Origin: Deinococcus sp. Arct2-2
Lineage (GTDB): Bacteria; Deinococcota; Deinococci; Deinococcales; Deinococcaceae
DNA length: 35,656 bases
Direction of reading: 5' to 3'
Assembly: GCF_004801315.1 (NCBI RefSeq)
Contig: NZ_SSNW01000061.1
Coordinates: 1 to 35,656 of the forward strand
Below, in pieces: positions 10,212 to 18,668 of this stretch. How positions within the stretch are numbered: the first letter of the stretch is position 1; each line of letters starts with the position of its first letter. The translations under genes were made by a program, and so were the position numbers. The notes under the pieces were generated by a model. That model saw only the letters and a list, made by a program, of their open reading frames with translations. It was not told the DNA's origin and searched no databases.

Positions 10212-11474
10212 TCAGCGAACCCGGAAGGAGTCGAGGCCGCTGCTGCTCAGGCGTTCTTCGGCGCGGGTCAGGGCGTCGCCGCTGAACGGGCCAACCAATA
10301 CGGTGACTTTGCGGCCTTCGGGAGCATTTACGGTGGGCGCAAAGCCCTGTTCACGCAGCGTGCCCACCAAATTCTGTGCGCCCTCCACGCGGTCAAACGC
10401 GCCGACTTGCAGGTAAACCGGGCCATCGGGTGCGGGAGCCGCAGCTTGTGGCGTAGGCGTTGCCGCCGGAGTGGGCGCAGTGCTTTCGGTGGTGGCGGGG
10501 CTAGCAGTGGCCGGAGCTGGACTGGTCGGAGTTGGCGTGGTGCCGCTGACCGTGCCTCCCGTCAGGCTGCGGTTACGGGGCGGGTACAGGATGGCGCTGG
10601 GGTAAGCCCGCTGCACATCGGCCAACGCCTGACGCGCCGCCGCTTCGTCGGCAAAGGGGCCAATTTGGGCCACCACTTCGGAGCCGAGGTCGATGGGGTA
10701 CACGCGGTAGCCGAGGCCGCTGACGCCCGCGGTGCGGCTATTGGCGGTGGCTTCTGAGGAAAAGGTGCCGAGGCTGATGCGGTAATCGGAGCGCAGGGGC
10801 GTGCGTGCTTCGCTGGTGGCGACGGCCCCGCCTGTGCGGGCTGCGGGCGAAACGGGCGCGTTGGGAGCCGCTGCCGGATCGGTGACTGTGGCTGCGGGCG
10901 CGGCGGGCTGTGCAGTAGGCGCAGTTTCTACCGGGGTAGTTTCTACGGGGGCCGCCACAATCGTAGGAATATCGTTGAGTGACGTGGTAGGCGTGGGGGC
11001 CGTTGCGCTGGGCGTGGCCGGAGTCGTAGGAGCAGCAGCCGTTTCAGCCGGAGTCGTCGCCGTTCCGGTCGTCGTTGCTGGCGGCGTGGTTGCCTCAGGA
11101 GTCGTTGGAGTCACGGTGGGCGTCTGGGCCTGTTCTGTGGGCTGCGCCTGTTCCGTGGGCTGCCCCTGTTCCGTCGGCTGCACAGTGACAGGTGGAATCT
11201 CCGCCTGAGCTTCGGCAGGTGCGGGCGTGATGGTAGTCGTGCCGGGCGCAGCGGGAATCTCGGTGCTTTCTGTGGGTGCAGTGGTGGCAGGCGTGGTGGA
11301 TGGGGTGGCCGTACTCGCGGTAGTGCTGGAGCGTTGCCCGAACAGCAGCACGCCGAAGCCGCCCAGCAAGAGCAGCACCAGCAGCCCGATCAGCAGATCA
11401 GGCCAGCGGGCGGCGCTGCGTTTGTTGCCGCCCCCATTGCCACTCTTGCCGCCGTTGGTTTGCGGCGAAGTCAT
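10212..11474 (-). CDS. SPOR domain protein with N-terminal membrane anchor
   Basis: The protein has 420 residues. A basic N-terminus is followed by one membrane helix (DLLIGLLVLLLLGGFGVLLF, about 25-45), then a long low-complexity Thr/Pro/Ala/Glu linker with short direct repeats (PTEQAQ units). Two SPOR-like regions follow: one with YRISLGTFSSEATA and VVAQIGPFADEAAARQAL, and a C-terminal one with VYLQVGAFDRVEGAQNL and VTVLVGPFSGDALTRAE. SPOR domains bind denuded glycan strands of septal peptidoglycan, so the protein probably acts in the envelope at division sites. The ATG overlaps the stop of the upstream TPR gene, and rex follows 4 bases later. Low GC skew and repeat slippage make the linker length unreliable as a species trait. 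Confidence 0.85.
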   Translation of the reverse strand: MTSPQTNGGKSGNGGGNKRSAARWPDLLIGLLVLLLLGGFGVLLFGQRSSTTASTATPSTTPATTAPTESTEIPAAPGTTTITPAPAEAQAEIPPVTVQPTEQGQPTEQAQPTEQAQTPTVTPTTPEATTPPATTTGTATTPAETAAAPTTPATPSATAPTPTTSLNDIPTIVAAPVETTPVETAPTAQPAAPAATVTDPAAAPNAPVSPAARTGGAVATSEARTPLRSDYRISLGTFSSEATANSRTAGVSGLGYRVYPIDLGSEVVAQIGPFADEAAARQALADVQRAYPSAILYPPRNRSLTGGTVSGTTPTPTSPAPATASPATTESTAPTPAATPTPQAAAPAPDGPVYLQVGAFDRVEGAQNLVGTLREQGFAPTVNAPEGRKVTVLVGPFSGDALTRAEERLSSSGLDSFRVR

Positions 11475-13105
11475 TTCAGGGCCGCCACAGCGCGGGTGTT
11501 GCCCAAGTTGGCCGCCGTTTTCAGGGCTTGCCTCGCTTCACTTTCACGGCGTTGGGCACGCTGGGTCACGCCCAGCAAGTACCAGCCTTCGTCGTTTTTG
11601 GGATTGTCGCTGACGAGGCCCCGCAAAATGGCTTCGGCTTCCGGGTAACGGGCACTAGCCAGCAGCGCAGAGGCCAGATTTTGGCGGGCATTCACGCTGG
11701 GTTCCAGCTTCACGCTTTCGCCCAGTGCGGTGGCCGCGCCCGCGTAGTCCTTCAGGGCGTAGTGGCTGAGGCCCAGCCAGAAATAGGTGTCGGCACTGGC
11801 AGCTTTCAGGGCGCTGGAGCGCAGGGCGGCGCGGGCTTCCGGGTAGTTGCCCTGACGGTAGGCGGCGATGCCCTGCACGTACTGGGCGCGGGCGAGGGTG
11901 GCGGCTTCGGGGTACAGGCGAATGGCGGCCACCGCGTCGGTAAAGGCCTGTGCATTTTGCCCTAACGTGAGGCGCACGGCGGCGAGGTCGGTACGGTAGG
12001 CAGCATTTTTGGGAGCCAACTTGACCGCGTTCTGGTACGCGGTGAGTGCGCCGGGGCGGTCATTGCGGGCCACCCGGAATTCTCCCAGTTTGGCAAAAGT
12101 AGACGCAGAGCTACTGTCAGCGGTGGCGGCAGCTTGGGCGGCCAACACGGCTCCACGGGTGTCTCCGCCCGCACTCAGCAAGTTGGCCTTCCGCAGCAGC
12201 AAGCTGGCGCGGTCTGCGCCCACTGTTACGCGGGGTGTGGCGGCGTCCAGTTCCCGAATGGCCCGGTCGGGCAAGCCCTGAGCCACATAAATATCGGCAA
12301 TCAGCAGCACGATGTCGGCCCGCGCCGGCTCGCGCTGCATCAGGGCGTAGGCTCCGGGCAAGGCCTGTGCGCCCTGTCCGGCCAGCGTTTGCGCCTGCAC
12401 CAGCCGGAACTGCATGGCAGTGTCGTCGGGGGCAAGGGTGGCAATTTCTGAGAGGGTGGTCACGAGTGAGGGGTAGGCAGCGGCGCGGGTTTGTTCGGCA
12501 GCGAGGGCGTCCAGTACTTGCCGCTGCACGGTCAGGGCCACACGTCCACGTGCCAAGGTTGCCGCGCTGCCGTACAGCCGGAGTGCGTCTTCGTAACGCC
12601 GTTCGCGGGTGGCAATGACGCCGAGGTTATACGGCCCCTCGAAGCGGTCTGGGGCCAGCAGACTCAGTTGTGTAAACTCGAAGTTCGCGCCCTTGAAGTC
12701 GCCGAGGGCAAACAGCGCTAGTCCGAGGCCGAAATGAGGCTCCGGTTGGGCGTAGTTCTGGGCGATCAGGCCTTCGAATCCGGCGCGGGCCTGCGGGAAC
12801 TTGTTGTCCTTGAGCAGGCCTTGCGTAGCCACCAGTTGGGCGGACTGGGCCGCCGTAAAGGGCGTGGGCGCGGGAACCGCTGGGAGGTCAGCCAACGCTG
12901 CCTGCCCCGCCTGCTGCACGCTTTGTACCGTCTGGGCGGCGTTTTGTGCCGATTTTAGGGAGGAGCCGATCCCGCTGGCGCTGCCCTGTTGAAGAGTGTT
13001 CTGAATGCCGATGCTGGTCGAAGTGTCCATCAGCGTCTGCCCCGCCGCGCTCGAGGTGAGGGCGAGCAGCAACAACGTTAAGGCCGGGCGAGTGGATTGC
13101 GTCAC
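11471..13105 (-). CDS. Secreted tetratricopeptide repeat protein
   Basis: The protein has 544 residues. A signal peptide (ALTLLLLALTSSAAGQ) leads to a Gln/Ala-rich segment of about 60 residues, then many TPR-like helical pairs. Clear ones are EPHFGLGLALFALGDFKGANFEF, FEGPYNLGVIATRERRYEDA, GDTYFW-type LGLSHYALKDYAGAATALGE, and a last one with DEGWYLLGVTQRAQRRESEA. It is the first gene of the operon with the SPOR protein, Rex and lipoprotein, with AGGAGG at 13109-13116 upstream of the start. Export plus TPRs suggest an envelope scaffold, perhaps a partner of the SPOR protein. Its link to Rex is only by operon. Confidence 0.85.
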   Translation of the reverse strand: MTQSTRPALTLLLLALTSSAAGQTLMDTSTSIGIQNTLQQGSASGIGSSLKSAQNAAQTVQSVQQAGQAALADLPAVPAPTPFTAAQSAQLVATQGLLKDNKFPQARAGFEGLIAQNYAQPEPHFGLGLALFALGDFKGANFEFTQLSLLAPDRFEGPYNLGVIATRERRYEDALRLYGSAATLARGRVALTVQRQVLDALAAEQTRAAAYPSLVTTLSEIATLAPDDTAMQFRLVQAQTLAGQGAQALPGAYALMQREPARADIVLLIADIYVAQGLPDRAIRELDAATPRVTVGADRASLLLRKANLLSAGGDTRGAVLAAQAAATADSSSASTFAKLGEFRVARNDRPGALTAYQNAVKLAPKNAAYRTDLAAVRLTLGQNAQAFTDAVAAIRLYPEAATLARAQYVQGIAAYRQGNYPEARAALRSSALKAASADTYFWLGLSHYALKDYAGAATALGESVKLEPSVNARQNLASALLASARYPEAEAILRGLVSDNPKNDEGWYLLGVTQRAQRRESEARQALKTAANLGNTRAVAALK

Positions 13106-13237
13106 TTAAGAGCCTCCTGAGAGTCGGAAACGAATTGAGCCTAATCATCCGGTTCTTTCCAAACCCTTACTTTCACAAGGGTAGTGTGTTCGAAAGAGCC
13201 AAGTGTGCTGAGTTGCGCTGGGCGCATCAAATTGTCT

Positions 13238-13322
13238 CATGACTGGGGGAGCCGGGTGATGGGATGGGCGCTGGGTTTCTCACAGCCCACCAACCCGTGC
13301 GTGAGAAACCTCCCCCAGTCAC
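13238..13322. ncRNA. Large two-part stem-loop, candidate structured RNA or small palindromic element
   Basis: GACTGGGGGA (13241-13250) pairs with TCCCCCAGTC (13311-13320), and GGTTTCTCAC (13274-13283) pairs with GTGAGAAACC (13301-13310). The two right arms are adjacent, while the left arms are separated by a 23-base insert that has G-runs complementary to C-runs in the 17-base loop. This allows an alternative fold. CCCCCAGTC also ends the 110-bp repeats at 14567 and 14698, so an insertion-element origin is possible. Confidence 0.35.
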
Positions 13323-13329
13323 GTAAAGA

Positions 13330-13354
13330 CCGCCCATTGTATGAAGATGGGCGG
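13330..13354 (-). terminator. Probable terminator of rlmN
   Basis: CCGCCCAT and ATGGGCGG form a perfect 8-bp stem with a 9-base loop about 100 bases after the rlmN stop. On the minus strand it is followed by TCTTTA, a weak T tract. It could also be part of the neighbouring structured element. Confidence 0.4.
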
Positions 13355-13456
13355 CCCGGCATTGAAGAAATATTGGTGTGATTCGGCTCTCTCAGCCTCT
13401 AGGCTTTTCCCACTCGCCACTGACTATTCACCACTCACAGCCTTTCTATAAGTTTC

Positions 13457-14497
13457 TTACGCGCTCGCTGCACTCCCCGTCACCGCGTCCGGGCGCTTGA
13501 GGGCCAGTTGCCCGCAGGCCGCGCCCGCATCCTTGCCGCGAGAACGGCGCACGCTCACGTCCACGCCCCGCGCTTCCAGTTCATCGTAAAAGGCCTGAAT
13601 CTCCTCTTCGGTGCTGCTCTCGAACCCCGATCCATCCCAAGGGTTCATGGGAATCAGGTTCACGTGGCTGACCAAGCCGCGCAGCAGTCCAGCCAACTCG
13701 CGGGCCTGCCACAACTGGTCGTTCACGCCGCGCAGCATGGAATATTCAAAGGTCACGCGCCGCCCAGTGGTCGCCTGATATTCCCGCGCCGCCGCCATGA
13801 TTTCCACAATAGAGTTGCGGTGTCCGGTGGGAATGATGCGCTGGCGGGTCTCTTCGTCGGGCGCGTGCAGGCTGATCGCAAGTTTGATACCCAAATCGTC
13901 CTCGGCGGCGAGGCGGCGAATGCCTTTGGGCAGGCCCACCGTGCTGAGGGTCACGCGGCGTTTGCTCATGCCGAGGGCCTGCGGGTGCAGCAAAATCCGG
14001 GCGGCCAACATGGTGTGGTCATAGTTCAGCAGCGGTTCGCCCATGCCCATAAACACTAAATTTCGCAGTTCGCGGGGCGCGATGCCCTCGCCGCCTGCGA
14101 CTGCCAGCACTTGCCCCACGATCTCGCCGGGGGTCAAGTTGCGGCCAAAACCCATCGCGCCTGTGGCACAAAAAGCGCACTTGGCAGGGCAACCCACCAT
14201 CGTAGATACACAGATCGTGCGGCGGTCTAGGTAGGGCATATACACCGCTTCCATCTGCCGCCCGTCGTGCAAGGTAAACAAGTACTTCACCGAGCCGTCG
14301 GTGCTGCGAACCGTCTCTATTTCACGGAAAGGGTTCAGCGCATATTCCTCGCCCAAAGTGGCACGCAGTTCGGCGGGCAGGTTGGTCATGGCTTCAAAGC
14401 TGCCCGCGCCCTGAACGAATACCCACTCTAGAAGCTGCCGTTTCCGGAAGCCTTCGAGGGGATAAGAATCGGGGTGGAGGTCAAGCAGTAAACGCAT
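13457..14497 (-). CDS. rlmN: 23S rRNA (adenine-2503-C2)-methyltransferase RlmN
   Basis: The protein has 346 residues. The radical-SAM motif is [15 protein letters not shown] within [14 protein letters not shown], giving CxxxCxxC. Other family marks are [57 protein letters not shown] and the C-terminal [11 protein letters not shown] with the conserved cysteine that carries the methyl intermediate. It methylates A2503 of 23S rRNA and A37 of some tRNAs. It is monocistronic, with a TAGACT -10 box 6 bases before the ATG, so the transcript is probably leaderless. Confidence 0.95.
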   Translation of the reverse strand: MRLLLDLHPDSYPLEGFRKRQLLEWVFVQGAGSFEAMTNLPAELRATLGEEYALNPFREIETVRSTDGSVKYLFTLHDGRQMEAVYMPYLDRRTICVSTMVGCPAKCAFCATGAMGFGRNLTPGEIVGQVLAVAGGEGIAPRELRNLVFMGMGEPLLNYDHTMLAARILLHPQALGMSKRRVTLSTVGLPKGIRRLAAEDDLGIKLAISLHAPDEETRQRIIPTGHRNSIVEIMAAAREYQATTGRRVTFEYSMLRGVNDQLWQARELAGLLRGLVSHVNLIPMNPWDGSGFESSTEEEIQAFYDELEARGVDVSVRRSRGKDAGAACGQLALKRPDAVTGSAASA

Positions 14498-14503
14498 CCG
14501 GCC

Positions 14504-14509
14504 AGTCTA
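14504..14509 (-). promoter_or_regulatory. -10 box of a leaderless rlmN promoter
   Basis: On the minus strand TAGACT lies 6 bases before the rlmN ATG, leaving no room for a ribosome binding site. Confidence 0.5.
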
Positions 14510-14566
14510 CGGGGTGGCGGCGATTGGGGGCAAGGAGTTGAGGCACGTTATGGCGGGGTAGAAGGC

Positions 14567-14676
14567 AAACCCCCCAGTCTGCTGCGCAGCCAGCCCCCCT
14601 TAAGGGGAGCGAAAATGCTTGTGTCCCCACCTCTAAGGGGGGGCCTTGCGCCAGCAACGGGGGGGTTCACCTTCCA
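14567..14676. repeat. 110-bp palindromic AACCCCCC element, copy 1
   Basis: The element begins AAACCCCCCAGTCTGCTGCG and ends CAACGGGGGGGTTCACCTTC plus CA, so the ends are inverted AACCCCCC/GGGGGGTT. Internal palindromes include GCTGCGCAGC, CCCCCCTTAAGGGGAG and TTGCGCCAGCAA. It is almost identical to the copy at 14698-14807. No reading frame is inside; it resembles a MITE or REP-type element. Confidence 0.75.
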
Positions 14677-14697
14677 ACTTTAATTTGACTCGCGTGT

Positions 14698-14807
14698 AAA
14701 CCCCCCAGTCTGCTGCGCAGCCAGCCCCCCTTAAGGGGAGCGAAAATGCTTGTGTCCCCACCTCTGAGGGGGGGCGTTGCGCCAGCAACGGGGGGGTTCA
14801 CCTTCCA
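14698..14807. repeat. 110-bp palindromic AACCCCCC element, copy 2
   Basis: This is a direct-repeat copy of 14567-14676, of the same length, differing at only a few positions (for example CTCTGAGG versus CTCTAAGG). The two copies are separated by 21 bases. Together they fill most of the 393-base gap between rlmN and the next gene; the remainder shows nothing else apart from the promoter at 14879. Confidence 0.75.
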
Positions 14808-14878
14808 GTCCACCCAACCCAGCCCCACCTCCTCAGATTTCATCAAGGCCCACTCAGCGCTGGCCCACCCACGCGGAC

Positions 14879-14884
14879 TAGCCT
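14879..14884 (+). promoter_or_regulatory. -10 box of a leaderless promoter
   Basis: TAGCCT lies 6 bases before the ATG at 14891. No ribosome binding site separates them. Confidence 0.4.
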
Positions 14885-14890
14885 GCACGC

Positions 14891-15271
14891 ATGACCCGAC
14901 GCGACGACGCTTCCACCAGCGACCAGAATGCCCAAACCGACGACATGTCCAGAGAAGCCCGCCAGTCCAGTGAGGCACGCGGCGAACTTGTCGATGAAGG
15001 CACGACGGGCGAACTCCTGCAAGACAAGATGGCGGTAGAGAGCATCTTGCGGGCCGATGTAGACGACGACAGCCGCAACCCCAACGATCAGCCGGGCTTC
15101 GACGATGGACGCCTCGGCGGAAGCGATTTCGAAGACCGTCAGGGCACGCCCAATAATGATGGAGACAGCGATTTGGGCGGCGACGCGGAAGGCGGCCTCG
15201 GCACCAGCCGCAGCGGAGGCGTAGACGGCGGCCCCGTGCGGAGCAAGCCGCTACCGGGTACCGATAAGTAG
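14891..15271 (+). CDS. Small acidic, probably disordered protein
   Basis: The protein has 126 residues and no recognised family. It is rich in Asp, Glu, Gly, Ser, Asn and Arg, lacks hydrophobic core segments and Cys, and contains DVDDDSRNPNDQPGFDDGRL and repeated GG/GD runs. It is therefore likely to be intrinsically disordered, cytosolic and highly hydrophilic. Such hydrophilins are common in desiccation-tolerant bacteria, but that role is a guess here. The start is supported by the -10 box just upstream. The gene stands alone between the repeat pair and the MerR-type regulator. Confidence 0.65.
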   Translation: MTRRDDASTSDQNAQTDDMSREARQSSEARGELVDEGTTGELLQDKMAVESILRADVDDDSRNPNDQPGFDDGRLGGSDFEDRQGTPNNDGDSDLGGDAEGGLGTSRSGGVDGGPVRSKPLPGTDK

Positions 15272-15423
15272 AGTCAGCCCTTTGTTCCTCCAGAACGCGA
15301 ACTGACCCGGTGGTAAGTTCCTACTAGGTCAGATGGCGATCTAAGTTGCACTTAAGGGATGCTTCAGGGCAACTCAGCATTGCTTACGGTCAAGCGCCGC
15401 CGGAGCAGTCAAGATGGGAGGCA

Positions 15424-16458
15424 ATGAACGATTCCGGCGCTCCACTGAATTCGCCGGAACAGGACTCGACTGCCATGTTTACGGCGTCGGAAGTCTCGGC
15501 CCGCACGGGGGTGTTGGCCGTCACGCTGCGGCAGTGGGAGCGGCGATACGGTTTTCCGTCGCCTGCCCGCAGTGAAAGTGGCTACCGGCTGTATTCGCCC
15601 CAAGATCTGGCCCGCATCGAGGTGATGCAGGCCTTTTTGCGCGATGGTGTGCCTGCGGGCCGCGCCGCCGAACTGACGGTGCGCGGCTTTTTGCCGGGAG
15701 AAGGCCAACCCACCGACAATCCGTCTACTTCGCCCGCCGAACGCGAACGGGCAGGCGAGGCGTGGTCTGGGGCGCTGCTGCGTGCCCTGATGACGCCGGA
15801 CATGGCCGCCGCCAGCCGTATTTTGGCCGAAGCACAACTCCATTTGTCGGTAGAAGACGTGCTTTTGGGCGTGATGGCCCCGGCGTTGGTCAATGTGGGA
15901 GAACTGTGGGCACGCGGAGAAATCACGATTGCCCACGAGCATCACGCCAGCGCCTTCTTGCGCGCCCGGATTACAGCGTTGCTGGATTCGGAAGGAGAAA
16001 GCGCCACTGGGCCGCTGTTGGTGGCCGCCTGCGCTCCCGGCGAACAGCACGAACTGGGCCTGATGATGCTGGTGCTGGTGCTGCGCCGCCGGGGGGTGCG
16101 GGTCACGTACTTGGGGGCCAATACGCCGCTGGGTGATCTTGCTATTTTTGCGCGGCAGGTGGGAGCGCAGGGCATCTTGTTGGCCCTGAACGGTGAATGG
16201 GCGCTAGACGCCACACGGGGCCAGTGGGCCGACCTGAACGATCTGGCGTTGCCCTTGTTTTTGGGCGGCGGCCTCCTCAACGCCCGGCCCGAATTGGCCG
16301 CTACACTGGGCGGCATCTATGCTGGGCCAGATGCGGCGCAGGCCACGCAGATCATTTTGGCGCGGCTCTCTGGGGAGGCGTCGGAACCGTCGCCTTCTTC
16401 ACTCCAAAAGGCTGCTGAACAACACATCCAGACCAACACGGTGGAGGAACAAGCATGA
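15424..16458 (+). CDS. CarH/LitR-like MerR regulator with B12-binding domain
   Basis: The protein has about 344 residues from the ATG at 15424 (GGGAGG just upstream). A TTG at 15346 would lengthen it by 26 residues, and an ATG at 15475 would shorten it by 17. The MerR winged helix is [27 protein letters not shown], ending [17 protein letters not shown] helical cobalamin-cap domain follows and contains W162, E172 and H173, the W-x9-EH motif that marks light-sensing CarH proteins. The Rossmann B12 domain has E-x-H-x-x-G (H209 as predicted lower axial ligand). In the dark, CarH with adenosylcobalamin forms a DNA-bound tetramer, and light breaks it. Here the residue after W is Ala rather than the His reported in Thermus CarH. 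The gene is translationally coupled to the next one. Confidence 0.82.
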   Translation: MNDSGAPLNSPEQDSTAMFTASEVSARTGVLAVTLRQWERRYGFPSPARSESGYRLYSPQDLARIEVMQAFLRDGVPAGRAAELTVRGFLPGEGQPTDNPSTSPAERERAGEAWSGALLRALMTPDMAAASRILAEAQLHLSVEDVLLGVMAPALVNVGELWARGEITIAHEHHASAFLRARITALLDSEGESATGPLLVAACAPGEQHELGLMMLVLVLRRRGVRVTYLGANTPLGDLAIFARQVGAQGILLALNGEWALDATRGQWADLNDLALPLFLGGGLLNARPELAATLGGIYAGPDAAQATQIILARLSGEASEPSPSSLQKAAEQHIQTNTVEEQA

Positions 16459-17387
16459 GGGTACTGGTGACAGGCGCAACGGGATTTGTAGGCAAAGCCG
16501 TAGTAAAAGAGTTGCAGAACCGGGGCCACGAGGTCTTTGCGGGCAGCCGTAGTGGTGCGGCGGGGAGCGGCGGCGCAGTGGGCGTGCCGCTGGACGTGAC
16601 CGATCCCGGCAGTGTGTTGCGGGCGGTGGGGCAGGCTAACCCCGACGCCGTCATTCATCTGGTGGGCATCATTACGCAGCAGGGCACGCAAACCTTCGAG
16701 CGGGTGCATGTGGAAGGCACGCGCAACGTACTGGCCGCCCTGCCACGCGGCGCACGCTACGTGCACATGAGTGCCCTCGGCGCACGCGAAGACAGCGATA
16801 GCCGCTACAGCACCTCTAAGGCGCGGGCCGAAGCGTTGGTCAGGGCCAGCGGCGCGGCCTTCACTATTTTTCAGCCCAGCCTGATTTTCGGCCTCGGAGA
16901 CGACTTTTTTGGCCGCGTGTTGCGTGAACTCGTGAGCACCGCGCCCATCGTTCCGCAGATCGGCAACGGGCAATTCCCCTTCCGGCCCGTGAGTGTGCAA
17001 GACGTTTCGCGGGCCTTCGTGGGGGCGTTAGACCTGCCCGCCAGTGTGGGCCAAACTTACGCCCTCACCGGCCCCGATGAATTCACCTTCCGCGCCCTGC
17101 TGGAACTGGAACTGGCCGCGCTGGGCAAAAAGAAGCCCATTGTGGCCGTGCCGCTGGCCCTGATGAATCTGGCCGTGCCTGCCATGCAACTCTTGCCCAA
17201 GCCGCCCATTACCGCCGATCAGTACGCCATGCTCAAAGAAGGCAACACCGCGCCCAACGAACCGGCCCGCAGCATGTTCAGCTTGCCCATGCTGCGCCTG
17301 CCCGACTACCTGCCCGACATCGTGCGGCAGGCGGGGGGGAAGCCGTCCGGGGGGGCGGGGGAAGGCGTCAAAGGGTCAAGAGTCTAA
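16455..17387 (+). CDS. NAD(P)-binding SDR/NDUFA9-like epimerase family protein
   Basis: The protein has 310 residues. The N-terminal Rossmann motif is [19 protein letters not shown] (GxxGxxG). [11 protein letters not shown] and a [15 protein letters not shown] segment follow, with the Tyr-x3-Lys pair of extended SDRs, then the NDUFA9-like [17 protein letters not shown] and [11 protein letters not shown]. It may bind a nucleotide sugar, a quinone-linked partner or NADPH without catalysis; the substrate is unknown. The ATG overlaps the stop of the CarH-like regulator, so the two are co-translated and this is the prime candidate for light- or B12-controlled expression. The last residues (VKGSRV) and the stop are encoded by heptad repeat DNA. 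Confidence 0.8.
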   Translation: MRVLVTGATGFVGKAVVKELQNRGHEVFAGSRSGAAGSGGAVGVPLDVTDPGSVLRAVGQANPDAVIHLVGIITQQGTQTFERVHVEGTRNVLAALPRGARYVHMSALGAREDSDSRYSTSKARAEALVRASGAAFTIFQPSLIFGLGDDFFGRVLRELVSTAPIVPQIGNGQFPFRPVSVQDVSRAFVGALDLPASVGQTYALTGPDEFTFRALLELELAALGKKKPIVAVPLALMNLAVPAMQLLPKPPITADQYAMLKEGNTAPNEPARSMFSLPMLRLPDYLPDIVRQAGGKPSGGAGEGVKGSRV

Positions 17388-17394
17388 GGGTCTG
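17367..17394 (+). repeat. Heptad tandem repeat across the 3' end of the epimerase gene
   Basis: There are four consecutive 7-base units (GTCAAAG, GGTCAAG, AGTCTAA, GGGTCTG). The third supplies the TAA stop of the gene. It is followed by ATACGGACT, which also begins the inverted repeat of the nearby IS630. A closely similar block lies at 33336-33363. Confidence 0.6.
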
Positions 17395-17573
17395 ATACGG
17401 ACTTGCTCTGATTCCCGAACATCCGTAATAGCACCAATAGGGTCGTCCATCGCCGCCAGCCTTCGTCGTGAACGGACGCGGTTGACCACGCCACTCCTCC
17501 CGTACTTTTTGCCTCTCGCTCCGCTCGAATGATTCGCGAGAGTCATCGCAATTTGGTCTAATACGGACTCCGA

Positions 17574-18577
17574 TTAGTTGGTTGATAGAGGCCACCAGTG
17601 GAAGAGGGTGTGCTGGGTGAGGAGATCGGGCTGTGTTTCGAGCCAGGCGCAGCGTTCGGCCAGCACGTCAGAGAAGTCGTCCAGCGTGTCGAAGGCTCGA
17701 TTGGCCACGGTCGCGTCGGTGAGCGCCCAGAGCCGTTCGGCGGGCTGCAACTCTGGGGCGTAGGGGGGCAGCGTGACGGTCTGAATGCCTGGGGGCTGTC
17801 CCTGCTCGGCAGGGACATGGAAACCGGCGCCGTCCTGGACCACGAGCACGTGATGGTCGGCGCCCGCGCCGACACTGTGGGCAAACGCCGTCATGACGGC
17901 GCTGTACGCTTGTTTGCTCAGGACGGGCACCAGCCAGAACCGGCTCTCGCCGGTTTCTGGATTGACAAATGCGTACAGATAGAGCCATTCGTAGGCGGGC
18001 TTGACCGGACAGGTGAAGGGTTGACCTGTGGGCGCCCAGACCCGTCGGCGAATCGGTTTGAGACCCAGCCGGTGTTCGTCCAGACACCACAGCGACACCC
18101 GAGGATGGAGACGCTCCGCACGGCGGAGCGTCTCCGTTAGCCCTTTGTTTTGAAGTCGGTCTTGGCCGCCTCATCGCCTTTCACGTGACGGGGTCGGGGT
18201 TTTTGTGGGGAGAACCCCGCCGCCCGCATGAATTCATAGGTGCGGCCCAAGTACACCGTCTGGCCACACTGTTCGTGTACCCACGTCTGCACGTCTTTGC
18301 CCGACCACACGATGCCCTGCTCAACATCCGCCTGCAATCGAGCCGCCAGCGCTTGTTGCTCCTCTGCAGTCAGCACGCGTGGTGCGCCCCGGTTGCCCTG
18401 GCGCCCATCGCGCAGCCCCGCCAGACCCAACTCGCGATACCGCGCCATGAGTTCATAGGCGGTGAACTGACTGTACCGGGTCACGTGCAAGACCTCGCTC
18501 GGTCGCCGCCCTTCGGCGAGCAGCGCGAAGAAGTGCGCCCTGCGCCGTTCCACGGCACAGGTGCTCGCCGTGTACAC
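17574..18577 (-). CDS. IS630-family transposase made by -1 frameshift (orfA + orfB)
   Basis: OrfA (18577-18137, GTG start, 146 residues) carries the helix-turn-helix region AEGRRPSEVLHVTRYSQ with an RYREL segment. OrfB (frame read to the stop at 17574) carries the DDE catalytic core: CLDEHRLGL (first Asp), VVQDGAGFH (second Asp) and YAPELQPAERLW (Glu). The frames overlap, and orfB is in the -1 frame. A frameshift at the AAAG at 18143-18146 gives one protein of about 334 residues, the usual IS630 size. Without it the catalytic domain would need its own GTG start at about 18098. The gene runs in the same direction as mdh. Confidence 0.88.
18107..18146 (-). promoter_or_regulatory. Programmed -1 frameshift signal in IS630 copy A
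   Basis: On the minus strand, an A-AAG slip site (18146-18143) is followed after 7 bases by a perfect 12-bp stem, GGAGACGCTCCG paired with CGGAGCGTCTCC, with a 5-base loop (18135-18107). The orfA stop lies in the spacer. Spacing and stem strength fit a stimulator of -1 frameshifting. Confidence 0.7.
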
Positions 18578-18668
18578 CTGCCAGAAGACTTCGGCATCGT
18601 GCGCCAGGGGGCCGTCCAGAGGGTCGGTTTGATGCCCTCATTCTAAAGCTTTTTATTCGGAGTCCGTA

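Larger units (their letters stand above)
13106..13456. other. 351-base gap with operon leader, stem-loops and no gene
   Basis: The right end of the TPR operon leader contains an AGGAGG ribosome site (13109-13116, minus strand) and a TTGTGAAA half-site near 13174. A large two-part stem-loop (13238-13322) and a perfect 8-bp hairpin (13330-13354) fill the middle. The rest shows no reading frame with coding character. Confidence 0.55.

Noticed and set aside
10801..11208. Plus-strand Val/Gly/Ala-rich frame opposite the SPOR linker
   Set aside because: It is the complement of the Thr/Pro/Ala low-complexity linker; no independent signal.
11040..11210. Possible CRISPR-like short repeats
   Set aside because: The repeats are 18-base coding units of a Pro-Thr-Glu-Gln linker without unique spacers.
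15346..15423. TTG start of the CarH-like regulator
   Set aside because: The added residues do not resemble MerR N-termini, and the ATG at 15424 has a purine-rich site just upstream.
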